Assembly: GCF_000367945.1 (NCBI RefSeq)
Contig: NZ_KB849179.1
Coordinates: 2,317,747 to 2,381,746, forward strand
DNA: 64,000 bases
Direction of reading: 5' to 3'
DNA from: Acinetobacter proteolyticus
GTDB taxonomy: Bacteria > Pseudomonadota > Gammaproteobacteria > Pseudomonadales > Moraxellaceae
The notes under the pieces are model-generated. The model had not been told where the DNA came from. It ran no database searches and saw only the letters and a program-made list of their open reading frames with translations. A program made the translations under genes and the position numbers. This document shows, piece after piece, positions 18,925 to 29,672 of this stretch (the first letter of the stretch is position 1; the number at the start of each line of letters is the position of its first letter).

Positions 18925-19353
18925 TTATAACATGAGCCTTACTCGGTTTTTATCAAGTAATTTAGGTCCTATGCCTTTGATGTTCAATAACTCATCAACA
19001 CTTTTAAAAGCCCCATTTTTTTGACGATATTCCATAATCGCCTGAGCTTTTTTCTCCCCAACCCCACTCAAGCTTTGCAACTGCTGCAAATTCGCTTGGT
19101 TCAAGCTTATTTTATCGCCCTGAATATTTACAGATGATGAATTTTGCTTTGAAGCTTGTTGCTGCGTTGGTCGGGCTAAGTAATAGTTATTGTTTGCTTG
19201 CTTGGCCAATTGCTGATCATGTGTTTGCTGCTGTGCCTTCCACTGCTGATAAGATTGGTCAAACTGCTGTGCATGGAGGTGTGAAACACCTCCCAAGCAG
19301 AGAATGAAGCCTATAAAAAAATTAAGATTGCTGCGGAGATGCGGCAACTTCAT
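18925..19353 (-). CDS. ComEA-like helix-hairpin-helix DNA-binding protein
   Basis: A 142-residue exported protein. Residues 1-28 form a signal peptide (hydrophobic core FFIGFILCLGG, ending HLHAQ). A Gln-rich linker follows, then a pair of helix-hairpin-helix motifs in the last 65 residues (LSGVGEKKAQAIMEY and IKGIGPKLLDKNRV). ComEA proteins hold incoming DNA in the periplasm during natural transformation, which fits a competent genus such as Acinetobacter. The long Q-rich linker is unusual but keeps the fold. It overlaps the end of mazG by 32 bases. Confidence 0.88.
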   Translation of the reverse strand: MKLPHLRSNLNFFIGFILCLGGVSHLHAQQFDQSYQQWKAQQQTHDQQLAKQANNNYYLARPTQQQASKQNSSSVNIQGDKISLNQANLQQLQSLSGVGEKKAQAIMEYRQKNGAFKSVDELLNIKGIGPKLLDKNRVRLML

Positions 19354-20128
19354 TGTCTTTCTCCTGATATTTTAATTGTCGTTTTGCTTGCTCCCAAAGT
19401 TCGTCCATTTCTGCCAAACTCATTGCTTGCAAGTCTTTCTGCTGTCGTTGCGCTTGTTGTTCAATAAAAGCAAAACGGCTTCTAAATTTATGAATCGTTG
19501 CCAACAAAGCGGTCTCACTCGACAGCCCAAGTTTACGTCCAACATTGATCAAAGAAAATAGACAATCACCAAATTCTTCTTGGATTTCATCGGCTTTTTG
19601 ATTGTTAATGGCTTGCTGTAACTCGGCTAATTCCTCATCCAATTTGCCATAGGCATCTTCAACTGTTTCAAAATCAAAACCGAGCTGTGCGGCTTTGCTT
19701 TGGATCTCATGTGCCTGTACCAAGGCTGGCGCATGTTTTACCTCATCCAAGCGTGATTGTACTTTGCCTTGCTTTTCTTGTTGCTTGATTTGTTTCCATA
19801 ATGCACTGACCTGTTCAGGATCTAGATTTTGATATTGTTCTGCCTGAAATACATGTGGATGACGGCGAATGAGCTTTTCACTGATTGCATCCACCACGCC
19901 CTGAAAGTCAAATGCCCCTTGCTCGCTGAACATTTGCGCTTGAAACACCACTTGCAAAAGCAAGTCACCCAGCTCATTGCGAATTTCCTCAACATCACCG
20001 ACACGAATTGCAGCTTCGACCTCATAAGCTTCTTCAATCGCATATCGTGTCAAACTCTCTGGCGTTTGTTGCTGATCCCATGGACACTTCTGTCTTAACT
20101 CCTGCATGATTGCCAATAACTTTTCCAT
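19322..20128 (-). CDS. mazG: Nucleoside triphosphate pyrophosphohydrolase MazG
   Basis: A 268-residue protein with two MazG domains. The first carries CPWDQQQTPESLTRYAIEEA and the E-E-x-x-E / E-x-x-D metal motif near EVEEIRNELGDLLLQVVF; the second has DEIQEEFGDCLFSLINV. It hydrolyses non-canonical and canonical NTPs, and in E. coli lowers ppGpp. The open frame begins 27 bases earlier, but the ATG at 20126-20128 (MEKLLAIMQELRQKCPW) has GAGG upstream and matches the family start. relA is two genes away on the same strand. Confidence 0.94.
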   Translation of the reverse strand: MEKLLAIMQELRQKCPWDQQQTPESLTRYAIEEAYEVEAAIRVGDVEEIRNELGDLLLQVVFQAQMFSEQGAFDFQGVVDAISEKLIRRHPHVFQAEQYQNLDPEQVSALWKQIKQQEKQGKVQSRLDEVKHAPALVQAHEIQSKAAQLGFDFETVEDAYGKLDEELAELQQAINNQKADEIQEEFGDCLFSLINVGRKLGLSSETALLATIHKFRSRFAFIEQQAQRQQKDLQAMSLAEMDELWEQAKRQLKYQEKDNEVAASPQQS

Positions 20129-20230
20129 GATCACCTCAATATTGAATACAGCCAAATAGTTGCAGCTCGAACAAGCTTATGCGTAATATACACGCACGCA
20201 AAAAGTATCAATATAAAGCAAGGGAATGCA

Positions 20231-21004
20231 ATGCAATATAGTGTTTTTATTAGTGGGGCCGCACAAGGAATTGGTGCCGAAATCGCACGTCTTTTTCATC
20301 AAAAAGGCTTTAAAGTGGGTATTTATGACATCAATGAAGCGCAGGCACAGGCTCTAGCTGCCGAACTTGGAACGCATGCCAAAGCTGGCTATCTCGACGT
20401 GAGTAATCAGCGCCAGTGGCAGATCGCATTGCAAGAATTTAAGAATTGGGCGGGTGAACTCAACATTTTGATTAACAATGCAGGAATTCTCTATTCTGGC
20501 GCATTTGAAGATACTCCGATCCAATCGCATCACCGCACCATTGATATTAATGTTAAGGGTGTTCTCAATGGCTGTCACACTGCCCTAGCACATCTACAAC
20601 AAGCCAGCTTTGCCCGAGTGATTAACCTGTCCTCAGCATCCGCGATTTATGGTCAAGCTGATTTAGCATCTTACTCTGCCAGCAAATTTGCAGTTCGGGG
20701 TTTAACCGAAGCTTTGGATGTCGAATGGCAAAAATACAATATTCGTGTTTTAGACGTCATGCCACTGTTTGTACAAACCAACATGGTCAAAGATATGGAT
20801 GCAGGAAGTATTCAAAATATTGGTGTGGATCTCACTCCTGCCGATGTCGCAAAACAAGTGCTGCATTTGGCGCAACAAAAAGACCATGCCTTGCTTCCAA
20901 CCCACACCCCTGTTGGGATAAAAACCAAACTGATGTATCAGCTCTCCAGCATGAGCCCGCAATTTTTAAATCGTCTCACCAATATCTTTTTAGCGAAACG
21001 TTAG
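20231..21004 (+). CDS. Short-chain dehydrogenase/reductase
   Basis: A 257-residue classical SDR. GAAQGIGAEIARLF is the cofactor-binding glycine motif, DINEA after the second strand points to NAD(H) preference, NNAG is present, and the catalytic Ser-Tyr-Lys is seen in INLSSASAIYGQADLASYSASK. The C-terminal part (TKLMYQLSSMSPQFL) is like SDRs acting on acyl or steroid-like substrates, but the substrate is not known. It is transcribed alone between mazG and the shared terminator with relA. Confidence 0.9.
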   Translation: MQYSVFISGAAQGIGAEIARLFHQKGFKVGIYDINEAQAQALAAELGTHAKAGYLDVSNQRQWQIALQEFKNWAGELNILINNAGILYSGAFEDTPIQSHHRTIDINVKGVLNGCHTALAHLQQASFARVINLSSASAIYGQADLASYSASKFAVRGLTEALDVEWQKYNIRVLDVMPLFVQTNMVKDMDAGSIQNIGVDLTPADVAKQVLHLAQQKDHALLPTHTPVGIKTKLMYQLSSMSPQFLNRLTNIFLAKR

Positions 21005-21006
21005 AT

Positions 21007-21036
21007 AAAAAAGCTGCATCGATATGCAGCTTTTTT
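21007..21036. terminator. Bidirectional terminator
   Basis: Perfect 13-bp stem AAAAAAGCTGCAT with ATGCAGCTTTTTT and a CGAT loop, between convergent SDR and relA. Confidence 0.93.
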
Positions 21037-21047
21037 ATGCTTATGCT

Positions 21048-23354
21048 CTAGCTTCCTTGAACCAAACGTCTGGCACTGATAATCCCGGGTTGTTGCTCTA
21101 AACGAGCCAGCAAACGTGACAGTTGTGCCAAACCTTTGACTTCAATCAACAACTTCATATTGGCAATACCATCTGCCTCAGAAATGGTATTGACCTGACG
21201 AATATTGATTTGGTCTGAGAATATCACCTGTGTCAGATCTTTGAGTAAACCACGACGATCATAAGCTTCCACCACGATCTGCACACTCTGACCGCGGGTG
21301 GGTTGCATTTCCCAATCGGCTTCAACAGCACGCTCAGGTTCTTGCGTGGTCATACGTAAGTAATCTGGACATGCAATCTTATGGATACTGACACCACGAT
21401 TCAGGGTGATATAGCCACCAATCGACTCGCCATGTACAGGCTGACAACATTGTGCAATATGCAACTCAACATTATCCAACCCATCAATCAAAATCCCATG
21501 TGCCGATAACGTATGGCTGGCACGTGGATTTAACGCAGGTTTTAACACCAGTTCTGGCTCGTCCTGATCTAAGTGCATCTGACGATTTACTTGATTCATC
21601 AAGGCATGCAGACTGATATCACCACTGACCAATGCAACCAGAATGTCATCGCCTGCTTTCAGATTAAAATGCGATGAATAATCTTTCAGGTCGATACTTT
21701 TCGGGTGAATTGCTAAACGGGCCAACTCTTTATTGAGTAACTCACGCCCAACTTCAACATTCTTACTGCGATCTTGTTGTCTAAACCAATGACGTAGCTT
21801 GTCACGTGCACGTGCGGTCTTGATATAACCCAAAGAGTTCACCAACCAGTCACGGTTCGGTTCACGATCTTTCTTGGTTAAAATCTCAACCTGCTCACCT
21901 GTCTTTAAGGTGTAGGTTAAAGGCACATAACGTTGGTTCACGCGTGCTGCATAGCACTTATTGCCGACTTCGGTATGTACATGGTACGCAAAGTCTAGAA
22001 CGGTTGAACCACGTGGCAGTTCTTTGATGTCTCCATCACGGCTAAACACATAGATCTTTTCAAAATTCTCAAAATCTTGAATTTGATCAATGCCATTCGA
22101 TTCTTCATCTTCACCATGCGGTGTGGTTTCAGTACGCTCTTGATAATGCTCAAGCACAGCACGTAATGAATGCAAACGATCATTAAAGGAATGATCGGTA
22201 TTCTTAGCACCTTCTTTATAATTAAAGTGCGAGCACACCCCAAGCTCTGCTTCGTTATGCATCTCAAAGGTACGGATTTGTACTTCTAAAGACTTATTCT
22301 CAGCAATCACTGCGGTATGCAATGAACGATAACCATTGGCTTTCGGATTGGTGACATAGTCATCAAACTGGTTCGGAATATGACGCCATATCTGATGTAC
22401 AATCCCCAAAGCGTGATAACAATCTGGAACACTTTTCACCAACACACGCACTGCACGGATATCGTAAAGCTGATCGAAGCTCAGATTTTTGCTTTTCATT
22501 TTTCGATAAATCGAATAAATGTGCTTCACGCGCCCGGTGATTTCAGCCTGAATATCATAAGCCGCCAGTTCTGTTTTCAATTTGTCGATGACAAACTGAA
22601 TGTACTGCTCACGTTCCAAACGCTTCTCATTGAGCAAAGAGGCAATCTCTTTATAGCGTTCTGGGGCTAAATAACGAAAGGCGAGATCTTCCAACTCCCA
22701 CTTGAGCTGGGCAATCCCTAAACGATGTGCCAGTGGTGAATAAATGGTGAGAATTTCACGTGCAACACGTTCCTGACGTTCTTTACTTGCGGCTGCCAAT
22801 TCACGCAGTGCATAGGTTCGCTCTGCCAGTTTGATCAATACAACCCGCACGTCTTCCGTCACCGAAATCAGCATTTTATAAATGCCATTTAAGTGTTCAC
22901 GCTGGTTATTATTAAAATGATCTTCTAAACGTTTGTTTTTTTCAATCAACTCCGACAGTTTACCCATTGCAAGTGTGCCTTTCACCAGACCCAAAACTTG
23001 CTCGCCAAACTGATGCTGAATGTCCTCTAAGGTGATCAAACCCTCACGTACACTCCGATATAACACCGCCGCTGAAAGCGTGTCTTCATCGACATGTAAA
23101 TGGGCCAAAATATCCGCCATACCAATCCCGGTACTAAAGGTATTGATACGATGATTTCCCGTCGCTTGTAACTCTTTTGCTAAGGTCAGCTCCGCAACCT
23201 GTTGAAGTTGCTTCAGCTCTGCCCCATCCAAAATACCACGCACTCGATCTAGCCAAGAGACTAGACTACTTTGCGCTTCAGCGGCATGTTCTACAGTCGC
23301 TTCCTCAGACAACTCTTGGAGTCGTCCAGGTAACTGCTCACGTACTGTGACCAT
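21048..23354 (-). CDS. relA: GTP pyrophosphokinase (ppGpp synthetase I)
   Basis: A 768-residue long RSH protein. In order: a hydrolase-like domain whose metal-binding HD and ED motifs are replaced (LAAVLYRSVREG-like stretch reads TLSAAVLYRSVREG), so it is inactive for hydrolysis as in RelA; the synthetase domain (YSIYRKMKSKNLSFDQLYDI, ANGYRSLHTAVI, EVQIRTFEMHNEAE); TGS domain (FSRDGDIKELPRGSTVLDFA); conserved Cys region; and a C-terminal ACT domain (VVEAYDRRGLLKDLTQVIF). It makes (p)ppGpp on starved ribosomes. RelA rather than SpoT is chosen because of the dead hydrolase site. Confidence 0.95.
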   Translation of the reverse strand: MVTVREQLPGRLQELSEEATVEHAAEAQSSLVSWLDRVRGILDGAELKQLQQVAELTLAKELQATGNHRINTFSTGIGMADILAHLHVDEDTLSAAVLYRSVREGLITLEDIQHQFGEQVLGLVKGTLAMGKLSELIEKNKRLEDHFNNNQREHLNGIYKMLISVTEDVRVVLIKLAERTYALRELAAASKERQERVAREILTIYSPLAHRLGIAQLKWELEDLAFRYLAPERYKEIASLLNEKRLEREQYIQFVIDKLKTELAAYDIQAEITGRVKHIYSIYRKMKSKNLSFDQLYDIRAVRVLVKSVPDCYHALGIVHQIWRHIPNQFDDYVTNPKANGYRSLHTAVIAENKSLEVQIRTFEMHNEAELGVCSHFNYKEGAKNTDHSFNDRLHSLRAVLEHYQERTETTPHGEDEESNGIDQIQDFENFEKIYVFSRDGDIKELPRGSTVLDFAYHVHTEVGNKCYAARVNQRYVPLTYTLKTGEQVEILTKKDREPNRDWLVNSLGYIKTARARDKLRHWFRQQDRSKNVEVGRELLNKELARLAIHPKSIDLKDYSSHFNLKAGDDILVALVSGDISLHALMNQVNRQMHLDQDEPELVLKPALNPRASHTLSAHGILIDGLDNVELHIAQCCQPVHGESIGGYITLNRGVSIHKIACPDYLRMTTQEPERAVEADWEMQPTRGQSVQIVVEAYDRRGLLKDLTQVIFSDQINIRQVNTISEADGIANMKLLIEVKGLAQLSRLLARLEQQPGIISARRLVQGS

Positions 23355-23385
23355 ACCTTTCTCCTCTGGATATGTAACTCATTTT

Positions 23386-24795
23386 TTAATCGTTTATCTC
23401 TTCGATTTTTTCAAGCCGCTCAACTTTTTCAAACAGGGCAATCGATTCAACATGTTCAGTATGCGTAAACATGTCCATGACTGCTGCTTTCTTCAATTGA
23501 TAGCCATATTGTGCCAGTACACCTGCATCCCTTGCCAGTGTTGATGGGTTACATGATACATAAACGATTCTTTTGGCTCCAAAATTAGGTACATATTGCA
23601 TAACTTCAAAAGCACCTGATCGTGGAGGATCAATTAATAATGCATCAAATCCTTGTTTCGCCCAAGAATGATGCGAAAAGTCTTTTGTTAAATCTTGTGA
23701 AAAGAACACCGCCTGAGACAAATGATTTGCTTGCGCATTCTCAGTTGCTCTGTTGACCATCTCATCACTCGCTTCAACACCGACCACTTGACCTGCCTCA
23801 CCCACACAACGTGCAATCGGGAGTGAAAAATTACCTAACCCACAGAATAGGTCCAGTACTCTTTCCCCTTTCTGTAATTGAAGCAATTCACATGCCAACT
23901 GAATCATCTGTGCATTGACACCACTATTGACTTGAGTAAAGTCTAACGGTGAAAACGCGAATTTGACGGCAAAATCCTCTAAACTGTAATGCAAACGCAT
24001 TGCCGCTTGTGAATCATCCACGCGATGTAAGCTATCTGCCCCTTTTGGCTGCAAATACAACTGCCATCCTTTGAGTAACGTAAATTGACGTAATTGGTTG
24101 ACATCCGACACATTTAATTCATCTAAGTGACGAATTAATAATGCAACCTCACTGTCGCCCATCGCCAATTCTATATGACCAATATGCGCTTTGCCTGTAA
24201 GACTTTCGAGTAGTTTTTTAAGTTCTGGTAAACATTCGGATAAGGTTTGATCAAGCACCTGACACTGCTGAATCGCAGTTAAATGATTACTGTGATGCTC
24301 ACGAAAACCCATCACCAATCGATTTTGCTTGGCAATATAGCGCACCCCAATTCGGGCACGACGACGATAATCTGCTTTAACCGAACGAATCGGATCAAGC
24401 CATTGTTCAGGTTGTAATCCTGCAAAATGCTGCAAATGCGATTTTAAAACATTTTGTTTCAACACAATCTGTTCATCAGGATGAATATGCTGCAAGCTGC
24501 AGCCGCCACATACCCCAAAATGTGGACAAATCGGATCAACTCGCCCCTCAGCAGCCTCACTTTCTAGCTTGACCATGTCCGCTTCTTCTAAGCGTGAGGT
24601 TTGATTGGTAATCTTGGCCTGCACCGTTTCGCCGACAAGGGCATAACGGATAAAAACTTTCTTGCCGTGTTTTTCTTTAGGATGATCTGGATGCGTTCCA
24701 TAATGCGCAATGCCTCGCCCCTCATGAGAAAATGCTTCGATCTGAAAGGTATAGCTTGGATATTGCGTTGGACGTTGTTTCGCTTTGTGTTTCAA
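23386..24795 (-). CDS. rlmD: 23S rRNA m5U1939 methyltransferase (TTG start)
   Basis: A 469-residue SAM-dependent enzyme. It has an N-terminal TRAM domain, iron-sulfur cysteines C90, C96 and C99 ([10 protein letters not shown]) with a fourth Cys near 174, motif [21 protein letters not shown], and the catalytic [10 protein letters not shown]. The first codon is TTG (24793-24795) and no ATG is available near it. It begins 9 bases after the stop of the exonuclease gene and so is probably in one unit with it. Confidence 0.95.
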   Translation of the reverse strand: MKHKAKQRPTQYPSYTFQIEAFSHEGRGIAHYGTHPDHPKEKHGKKVFIRYALVGETVQAKITNQTSRLEEADMVKLESEAAEGRVDPICPHFGVCGGCSLQHIHPDEQIVLKQNVLKSHLQHFAGLQPEQWLDPIRSVKADYRRRARIGVRYIAKQNRLVMGFREHHSNHLTAIQQCQVLDQTLSECLPELKKLLESLTGKAHIGHIELAMGDSEVALLIRHLDELNVSDVNQLRQFTLLKGWQLYLQPKGADSLHRVDDSQAAMRLHYSLEDFAVKFAFSPLDFTQVNSGVNAQMIQLACELLQLQKGERVLDLFCGLGNFSLPIARCVGEAGQVVGVEASDEMVNRATENAQANHLSQAVFFSQDLTKDFSHHSWAKQGFDALLIDPPRSGAFEVMQYVPNFGAKRIVYVSCNPSTLARDAGVLAQYGYQLKKAAVMDMFTHTEHVESIALFEKVERLEKIEEIND

Positions 24796-24804
24796 AAGAT
24801 GAAC

Positions 24805-25626
24805 CTAATTTTTTGGCGCAAAAGTATCGGCGGTGAATACAGTATATTGCGATGTTTGCTGCCATACCTGTAAAAAATCTGTTTGTTGCGTTTGCGTTTG
24901 TAAATAATCTATGGTGGATTGCAGTAAATACTGATGATCTTTTTGATTCAACTGGCCTTTTAACAACAACCAGCGAAGATAGACCAACCACGTATTCAAC
25001 ACATCCCCTTCACAATAGCTGGTCAATTCTAACCATTGTTTGTTACGGACATATTCAGGCACATGATAGCCTGTTTCACCACGCTTACCTGGAAAACCAA
25101 GTAAACAGGCAATATCATCCAGTTTCTGAAAATTACGACCATTAAACATCGCCATCACATCCATCAAGTCGACATGACGATGGTGGTAACGGTTCTGATA
25201 GTTGTTAAAGCGTTTTTGCTGATCAATTTCACCTTGATCAAACAAGCTCGGTGCAGACAAGCCATGGTACATGGCACGAAACAGAATCACAGGCAAATCA
25301 AATTGCGAACCATTCCAACTGACCAATGTCGGCTGCTTCTTGTCAAAAATCGATAAGAATTTTGCCAACATTTCCGCTTCGCTATGCTGTTCCTGACTAA
25401 ATGAAAACAGGCGATAGCCTTTTTCATCAATCCATAAACCAGAAATACAGACGATTTCATGCAGAGGCAGACGTTGAAAATCCATCCCCGACTCTTGGCG
25501 GCGAATTTTAGTGAGCGCCTGCTCGACATCTGCTTCAGGTAAATCAAGGTGATAAAGATGTGCACCCGCCTTTAAATCGGTCAGGGTCTCAATATCAAAA
25601 ACTAAAATTGGAAAACGCAAATTCAT
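24805..25626 (-). CDS. Predicted 3'-5' exonuclease, PolB-like
   Basis: A 273-residue DEDD-type nuclease domain protein. Exo I is FDIETL with Asp11 and Glu13, Exo II lies in LVSWNGSQFDLPVI, and Exo III in YCEGDVLNTW (Y-x-x-x-D). This arrangement is that of the stand-alone DNA polymerase B-type exonuclease family. Its substrate is unknown; repair or DNA turnover is likely. It is followed by rlmD on the same strand. Confidence 0.87.
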   Translation of the reverse strand: MNLRFPILVFDIETLTDLKAGAHLYHLDLPEADVEQALTKIRRQESGMDFQRLPLHEIVCISGLWIDEKGYRLFSFSQEQHSEAEMLAKFLSIFDKKQPTLVSWNGSQFDLPVILFRAMYHGLSAPSLFDQGEIDQQKRFNNYQNRYHHRHVDLMDVMAMFNGRNFQKLDDIACLLGFPGKRGETGYHVPEYVRNKQWLELTSYCEGDVLNTWLVYLRWLLLKGQLNQKDHQYLLQSTIDYLQTQTQQTDFLQVWQQTSQYTVFTADTFAPKN

Positions 25627-25707
25627 CTTAAAATTCCCTTACAGAACTGCATTACAGCTCTCTTCAATAAAGGGGGAGCTGTAATTATAACAGTGTAAGG
25701 CCAGATG

Positions 25708-26637
25708 TTAATCTTCATCTTGAACTGAGAATAATCCCGTTGATAAATAACGATCACCGCGGTCACAGATAATGCAGACAATCACCGCGTCTGGTTGTTC
25801 TTCTGCAATTTTAATCGATGCCCACACTGCGCCGCCAGAAGACGTTCCCGCACTGATGCCCTCAGTACGTGCCAACTTACGCATGGTTTTTTCTGCTTCA
25901 ATTTGAGGAATATCAATGATGCGGTCAACACGGCGACGATCAAAGATGGTCGGTAAATATTCTTCTGGCCAACGGCGAATCCCCGCAATGCTTGAGCCAT
26001 CTGAAGGCTGTAAGCCCACAATTTGAATATCAGGGTTTTGCTCTTTCAGATATTTAGAGACTCCCATGATGGTTCCCGTCGTCCCCATTGAGCTGACAAA
26101 ATGGGTAATCTTCCCGCCTGTTTGCTGCCAGATTTCAGGACCTGTGGTCAGGTAATGCGCCTCGACATTATCAGGGTTACCAAATTGATTCAGCACAAAG
26201 CCTTTACCTTCAGCCTGCATTTGTAAAGCCAGGTCGCGTGCACCTTCCATGCCTTGCTGCTGCGTGACTTCAATCAGCTCTGCACCATAGGCCAACATCG
26301 CATCTTTACGCTCTTGGCTCATGTTGTTCGGCATGATCAGCTTCATTTTATAGCCGCGCATAGCCGCAACCATAGCCAAAGCGATCCCCGTGTTGCCACT
26401 GGTCGCTTCGATCAAGGTATCCCCAGGTTGAATCTGTCCGCGCTTTTCCGCTTGAACAATCATATTATAGGCAGGACGATCTTTCACCGATCCTGCTGGA
26501 TTATTACCTTCTAATTTTGCTAATACCGTGGCTTGGGTATGACACGCTAAACGTTGCAAACGCACCAAAGGGGTTTTACCGACATAGTAATCCAGTAAAA
26601 ATTCATCTGCTAAAAAATCAGTTTGCGTATTCGTCAT
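25708..26637 (-). CDS. cysM: Cysteine synthase B
   Basis: A 309-residue PLP enzyme making cysteine from O-acetylserine and sulfide or thiosulfate. The PLP lysine is K52 in NPAGSVKDRPAYNM, the phosphate loop is GTTGTIMGVSKYL, and TSGNTGIALA binds the substrate. The open frame extends 37 codons upstream, but the start MTNTQTDFLADE at 26637 fits the family. CysM is preferred over CysK because of NPAGSVKDR and IRRWPEEYLP. Divergent from gacS. Confidence 0.94.
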   Translation of the reverse strand: MTNTQTDFLADEFLLDYYVGKTPLVRLQRLACHTQATVLAKLEGNNPAGSVKDRPAYNMIVQAEKRGQIQPGDTLIEATSGNTGIALAMVAAMRGYKMKLIMPNNMSQERKDAMLAYGAELIEVTQQQGMEGARDLALQMQAEGKGFVLNQFGNPDNVEAHYLTTGPEIWQQTGGKITHFVSSMGTTGTIMGVSKYLKEQNPDIQIVGLQPSDGSSIAGIRRWPEEYLPTIFDRRRVDRIIDIPQIEAEKTMRKLARTEGISAGTSSGGAVWASIKIAEEQPDAVIVCIICDRGDRYLSTGLFSVQDED

Positions 26638-26786
26638 GATCGACACCGATATTAAGGTGGCGACTATTGTATGAAAAAAACAGAAATACTGCACCATTTC
26701 ACTCTGCTTTTTATTGGCAAGCAGATGTCTTCGCTTATCATAAAGCATGCTAAGATGTTGCGCAGAATGATAAATCTGACCGAACT

Positions 26787-29597
26787 ATGTCAAATTTCAA
26801 TAAGACCATATCGAAACGCTTACGCCTCAATCATGCCTATGGGCAATTGATTGCACTGATTTTAGTGCCGATTGCCATATTGACAGGTGTTGGCATTCTT
26901 TGGGTTTTATCCGAAACGACCAGCTCTGCAAAATCACAACAACGCTCTGATGCGTCTGCAATTTTGGCACGTTACCACCAAACTGCGAATGACCTATTAA
27001 AACTGGTTCAAGAACAACCCGATCAATATGATCGCGCGCAAAACATCATGCAGAAAATGTTTGATGAGAAAAATCTACAGCGTGCGGTACTGATTGATAG
27101 TCGTGGTCAAACCTATTTAAGTGTTGGTTACCAAAACAATCGCTTTTGGCCGAACTTTCCAGAAAACAGCAATTTCTTTGGTCCAATTTCGCACAATCAC
27201 AACAGTATTTATGGCTCGAAACTCGACAGTGCCGACCCTAACTCTGTTTGGTTGATGATTGAGTTAGACAACCAACCCCTCGAATTGGCTCGCTATAAAA
27301 TCCTACTGTCCTTGGTTGTGACGGGACTGATTACCATACTGATTCTCCTGTTCTGCTTAAATGTGTTCTCTCGTCGCTGGTTGGCGCCGTTATATGAAAT
27401 TCGCATGCAAATGCAACGCCTCAACGCCGATACCCTTGATCAGCATATTGTGGTGAACAGTACCGGTGAGCTGCGTTTACTACAGCGTGATATCGCCAAT
27501 GTAGTGAAACGGCTACACTTTAGTTTCTTAGAGTTAAAAGAACACACTGAACAAACCGAAGAAGATTTACGTCGAACACTGGACACCCTAGAAGTTCAGA
27601 ACATTACCTACCGCCAAGCACGTGACCAAGCGATTTCATCAAACCAATCCAAGTCGGTGTTTTTGGCCAACATCAGTCATGAACTCAGAACTCCGCTGAA
27701 TAGTATTGATGGCTTTATTCATTTATTACTGCGCCAGCAAAACCTAAGTAATGAGCAAAATCTCTACCTGCAAACCATCCGAAAATCATCAGCACATCTA
27801 TTGGCACTGATCAATGACGTGTTGGATTTCTCTAAAATTGATGCAGGCAAACTTGAGCTCGAAACTGCACCCTTTGACCTTGAAGAAGCCATTTTTGATG
27901 TGATGGATATGCTCTCGCCGTTGGCGGCACAAAAGCATATCAATATGGCCTTTTACTATGCAGAGAATATTCCAAAGCATGTGGTCGGTGATGCGCTACG
28001 CTTTAAGCAGATCCTGACCAACCTGATTTCCAATGCGATCAAGTTCACCCCTGATGGTGAAATTATTGTCCGTGTACGCATGGAAGATGATGAAATCGGA
28101 CAATGCTTACTGCATTTTAGTGTACAAGACAGCGGTATTGGCTTGAGCGGTACAGATCGCAAAAAGTTATTTGAATCGTTCTCTCAGGGCGATGCCTCGG
28201 TAACACGTCAATTTGGTGGAACAGGGCTTGGCTTAGCGATTTCCAAACAGCTGGTGCATTTGATGCATGGTCAGATTGGCTTTGAGGACAACCAAGAACG
28301 CGCACCAACCGAAAAAGGCTCAACCTTCTGGTTCACTGCTTCATTTAAAGTGGAAGAACAGGATGAGTTTGTTGAACATCCACGTTTCGATCATTTGCAA
28401 GTGGTGTCTTATCTTGCCCATCCTGCAACAGCCAGCGTACTGCGTTCATATTTAGAGAACTACCATGTCTCTCATATTGAAACCCAATCCATTTTGGACT
28501 TATTCAGTCGCTTAAATCATCTGAATCAGCAAGAAAACACATGGCTGATTGTCGATCATAGTGGTGATACCGAAGCCTTACTCAAAGAAATTCGTCAGCG
28601 TTATCATGGCAATTTAGCAGTCTATGGTTATCAAATGAGTCTTGAACCAAACATGCTGAATGAATATCGCGCACGTCCATTGTATCAACCACTGAGTCGT
28701 CGTGAATTGGTACAGTTGCTCGGCAACCAACCAGTTTTTGAACAAGAATCCGAAGACTTTAACGGTCAAGGTTTACATGTGTTGGCGGTGGATGATCATT
28801 TGCCGAATTTGATTGTGCTTGAAGCCTTGCTCGGTGAGCTGAATGTCACCACCACCAAAGCATTGAGTGGACAAAAGGCCATCGACATTATCCAAGAACG
28901 GATTGAACAAAAGTCTCCACCTTTTGACTTGGTGTTTATGGATATTCAAATGCCAGTCATGTCTGGGATTGATACTACGCGTGCCATTCGCTCACTCGAA
29001 TCTACACTGGATTCAGGCATGCAATTGCCGATCATTGCACTCACCGCGCATGCATTGGCGGATGAAAAACAAAAGTTGCTCAAAGTCGGTATGAATGATT
29101 ATGTGACCAAGCCAATCCAAATGGAGCAAATCATTCAGATCCTAACCCATTGGACCAAGAACAATTTCACAACTCAACCTGCAACAACCGAGCCGAAGCG
29201 CCCAACCGAATCAATTGATCCCCAAATTCTGAACTGGCAACAAAGTGTGCAGCTTGCAGCCAACAAAGAAGATTTGGCGCAAGACTTATTGAATATGCTG
29301 GTGGACAGCTTCGATACTGAACTGGCTGAAATGCAGCAATTAATTGAGATGGAAGATTTCCCTCAGTTGGAACATGTGCTACATCGTCTCTATGGTGCAA
29401 CCCGCTATGTCGGCACGCCGAACTTACAGCAAGTGTCAGGTGAGTTTGAACAATTTGTCTCAACTTTGCGTAAAGAGCGGCGCAAGGCTGATGATGTATT
29501 TATCCGTGAGACCAATCATCGTTTCAATGAACTCAGCACAGCGATTGAACAGGTTCGACAGGCGGCCAATTTAATCTTGCACAGCTACGATAATTAA
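26787..29597 (+). CDS. gacS: Hybrid sensor histidine kinase GacS (BarA-type)
   Basis: A 936-residue tripartite kinase. Two membrane helices (about residues 22-42 and 172-193) enclose a periplasmic sensor region, then HAMP, the dimerisation domain with His298 in NISHELRTPLN, an ATPase domain (DSGIGLSGTDRKKLFESF, GGTGLGLAISKQL), a receiver with the phospho-acceptor near Asp719 in FMDIQMPVMSG, and a C-terminal HPt domain (LHRLYGATRYVG, His near 868). It phosphorylates the response regulator GacA, here not nearby, and controls secondary metabolism and virulence in Acinetobacter and Pseudomonas. Confidence 0.94.
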   Translation: MSNFNKTISKRLRLNHAYGQLIALILVPIAILTGVGILWVLSETTSSAKSQQRSDASAILARYHQTANDLLKLVQEQPDQYDRAQNIMQKMFDEKNLQRAVLIDSRGQTYLSVGYQNNRFWPNFPENSNFFGPISHNHNSIYGSKLDSADPNSVWLMIELDNQPLELARYKILLSLVVTGLITILILLFCLNVFSRRWLAPLYEIRMQMQRLNADTLDQHIVVNSTGELRLLQRDIANVVKRLHFSFLELKEHTEQTEEDLRRTLDTLEVQNITYRQARDQAISSNQSKSVFLANISHELRTPLNSIDGFIHLLLRQQNLSNEQNLYLQTIRKSSAHLLALINDVLDFSKIDAGKLELETAPFDLEEAIFDVMDMLSPLAAQKHINMAFYYAENIPKHVVGDALRFKQILTNLISNAIKFTPDGEIIVRVRMEDDEIGQCLLHFSVQDSGIGLSGTDRKKLFESFSQGDASVTRQFGGTGLGLAISKQLVHLMHGQIGFEDNQERAPTEKGSTFWFTASFKVEEQDEFVEHPRFDHLQVVSYLAHPATASVLRSYLENYHVSHIETQSILDLFSRLNHLNQQENTWLIVDHSGDTEALLKEIRQRYHGNLAVYGYQMSLEPNMLNEYRARPLYQPLSRRELVQLLGNQPVFEQESEDFNGQGLHVLAVDDHLPNLIVLEALLGELNVTTTKALSGQKAIDIIQERIEQKSPPFDLVFMDIQMPVMSGIDTTRAIRSLESTLDSGMQLPIIALTAHALADEKQKLLKVGMNDYVTKPIQMEQIIQILTHWTKNNFTTQPATTEPKRPTESIDPQILNWQQSVQLAANKEDLAQDLLNMLVDSFDTELAEMQQLIEMEDFPQLEHVLHRLYGATRYVGTPNLQQVSGEFEQFVSTLRKERRKADDVFIRETNHRFNELSTAIEQVRQAANLILHSYDN

Positions 29598-29672
29598 CGT
29601 GACTGCCCTGTCATGTTTCGATGCAGGGACTCATGTTATGCTGCCAAATCAAACACAATAAGAGTAAGGCAG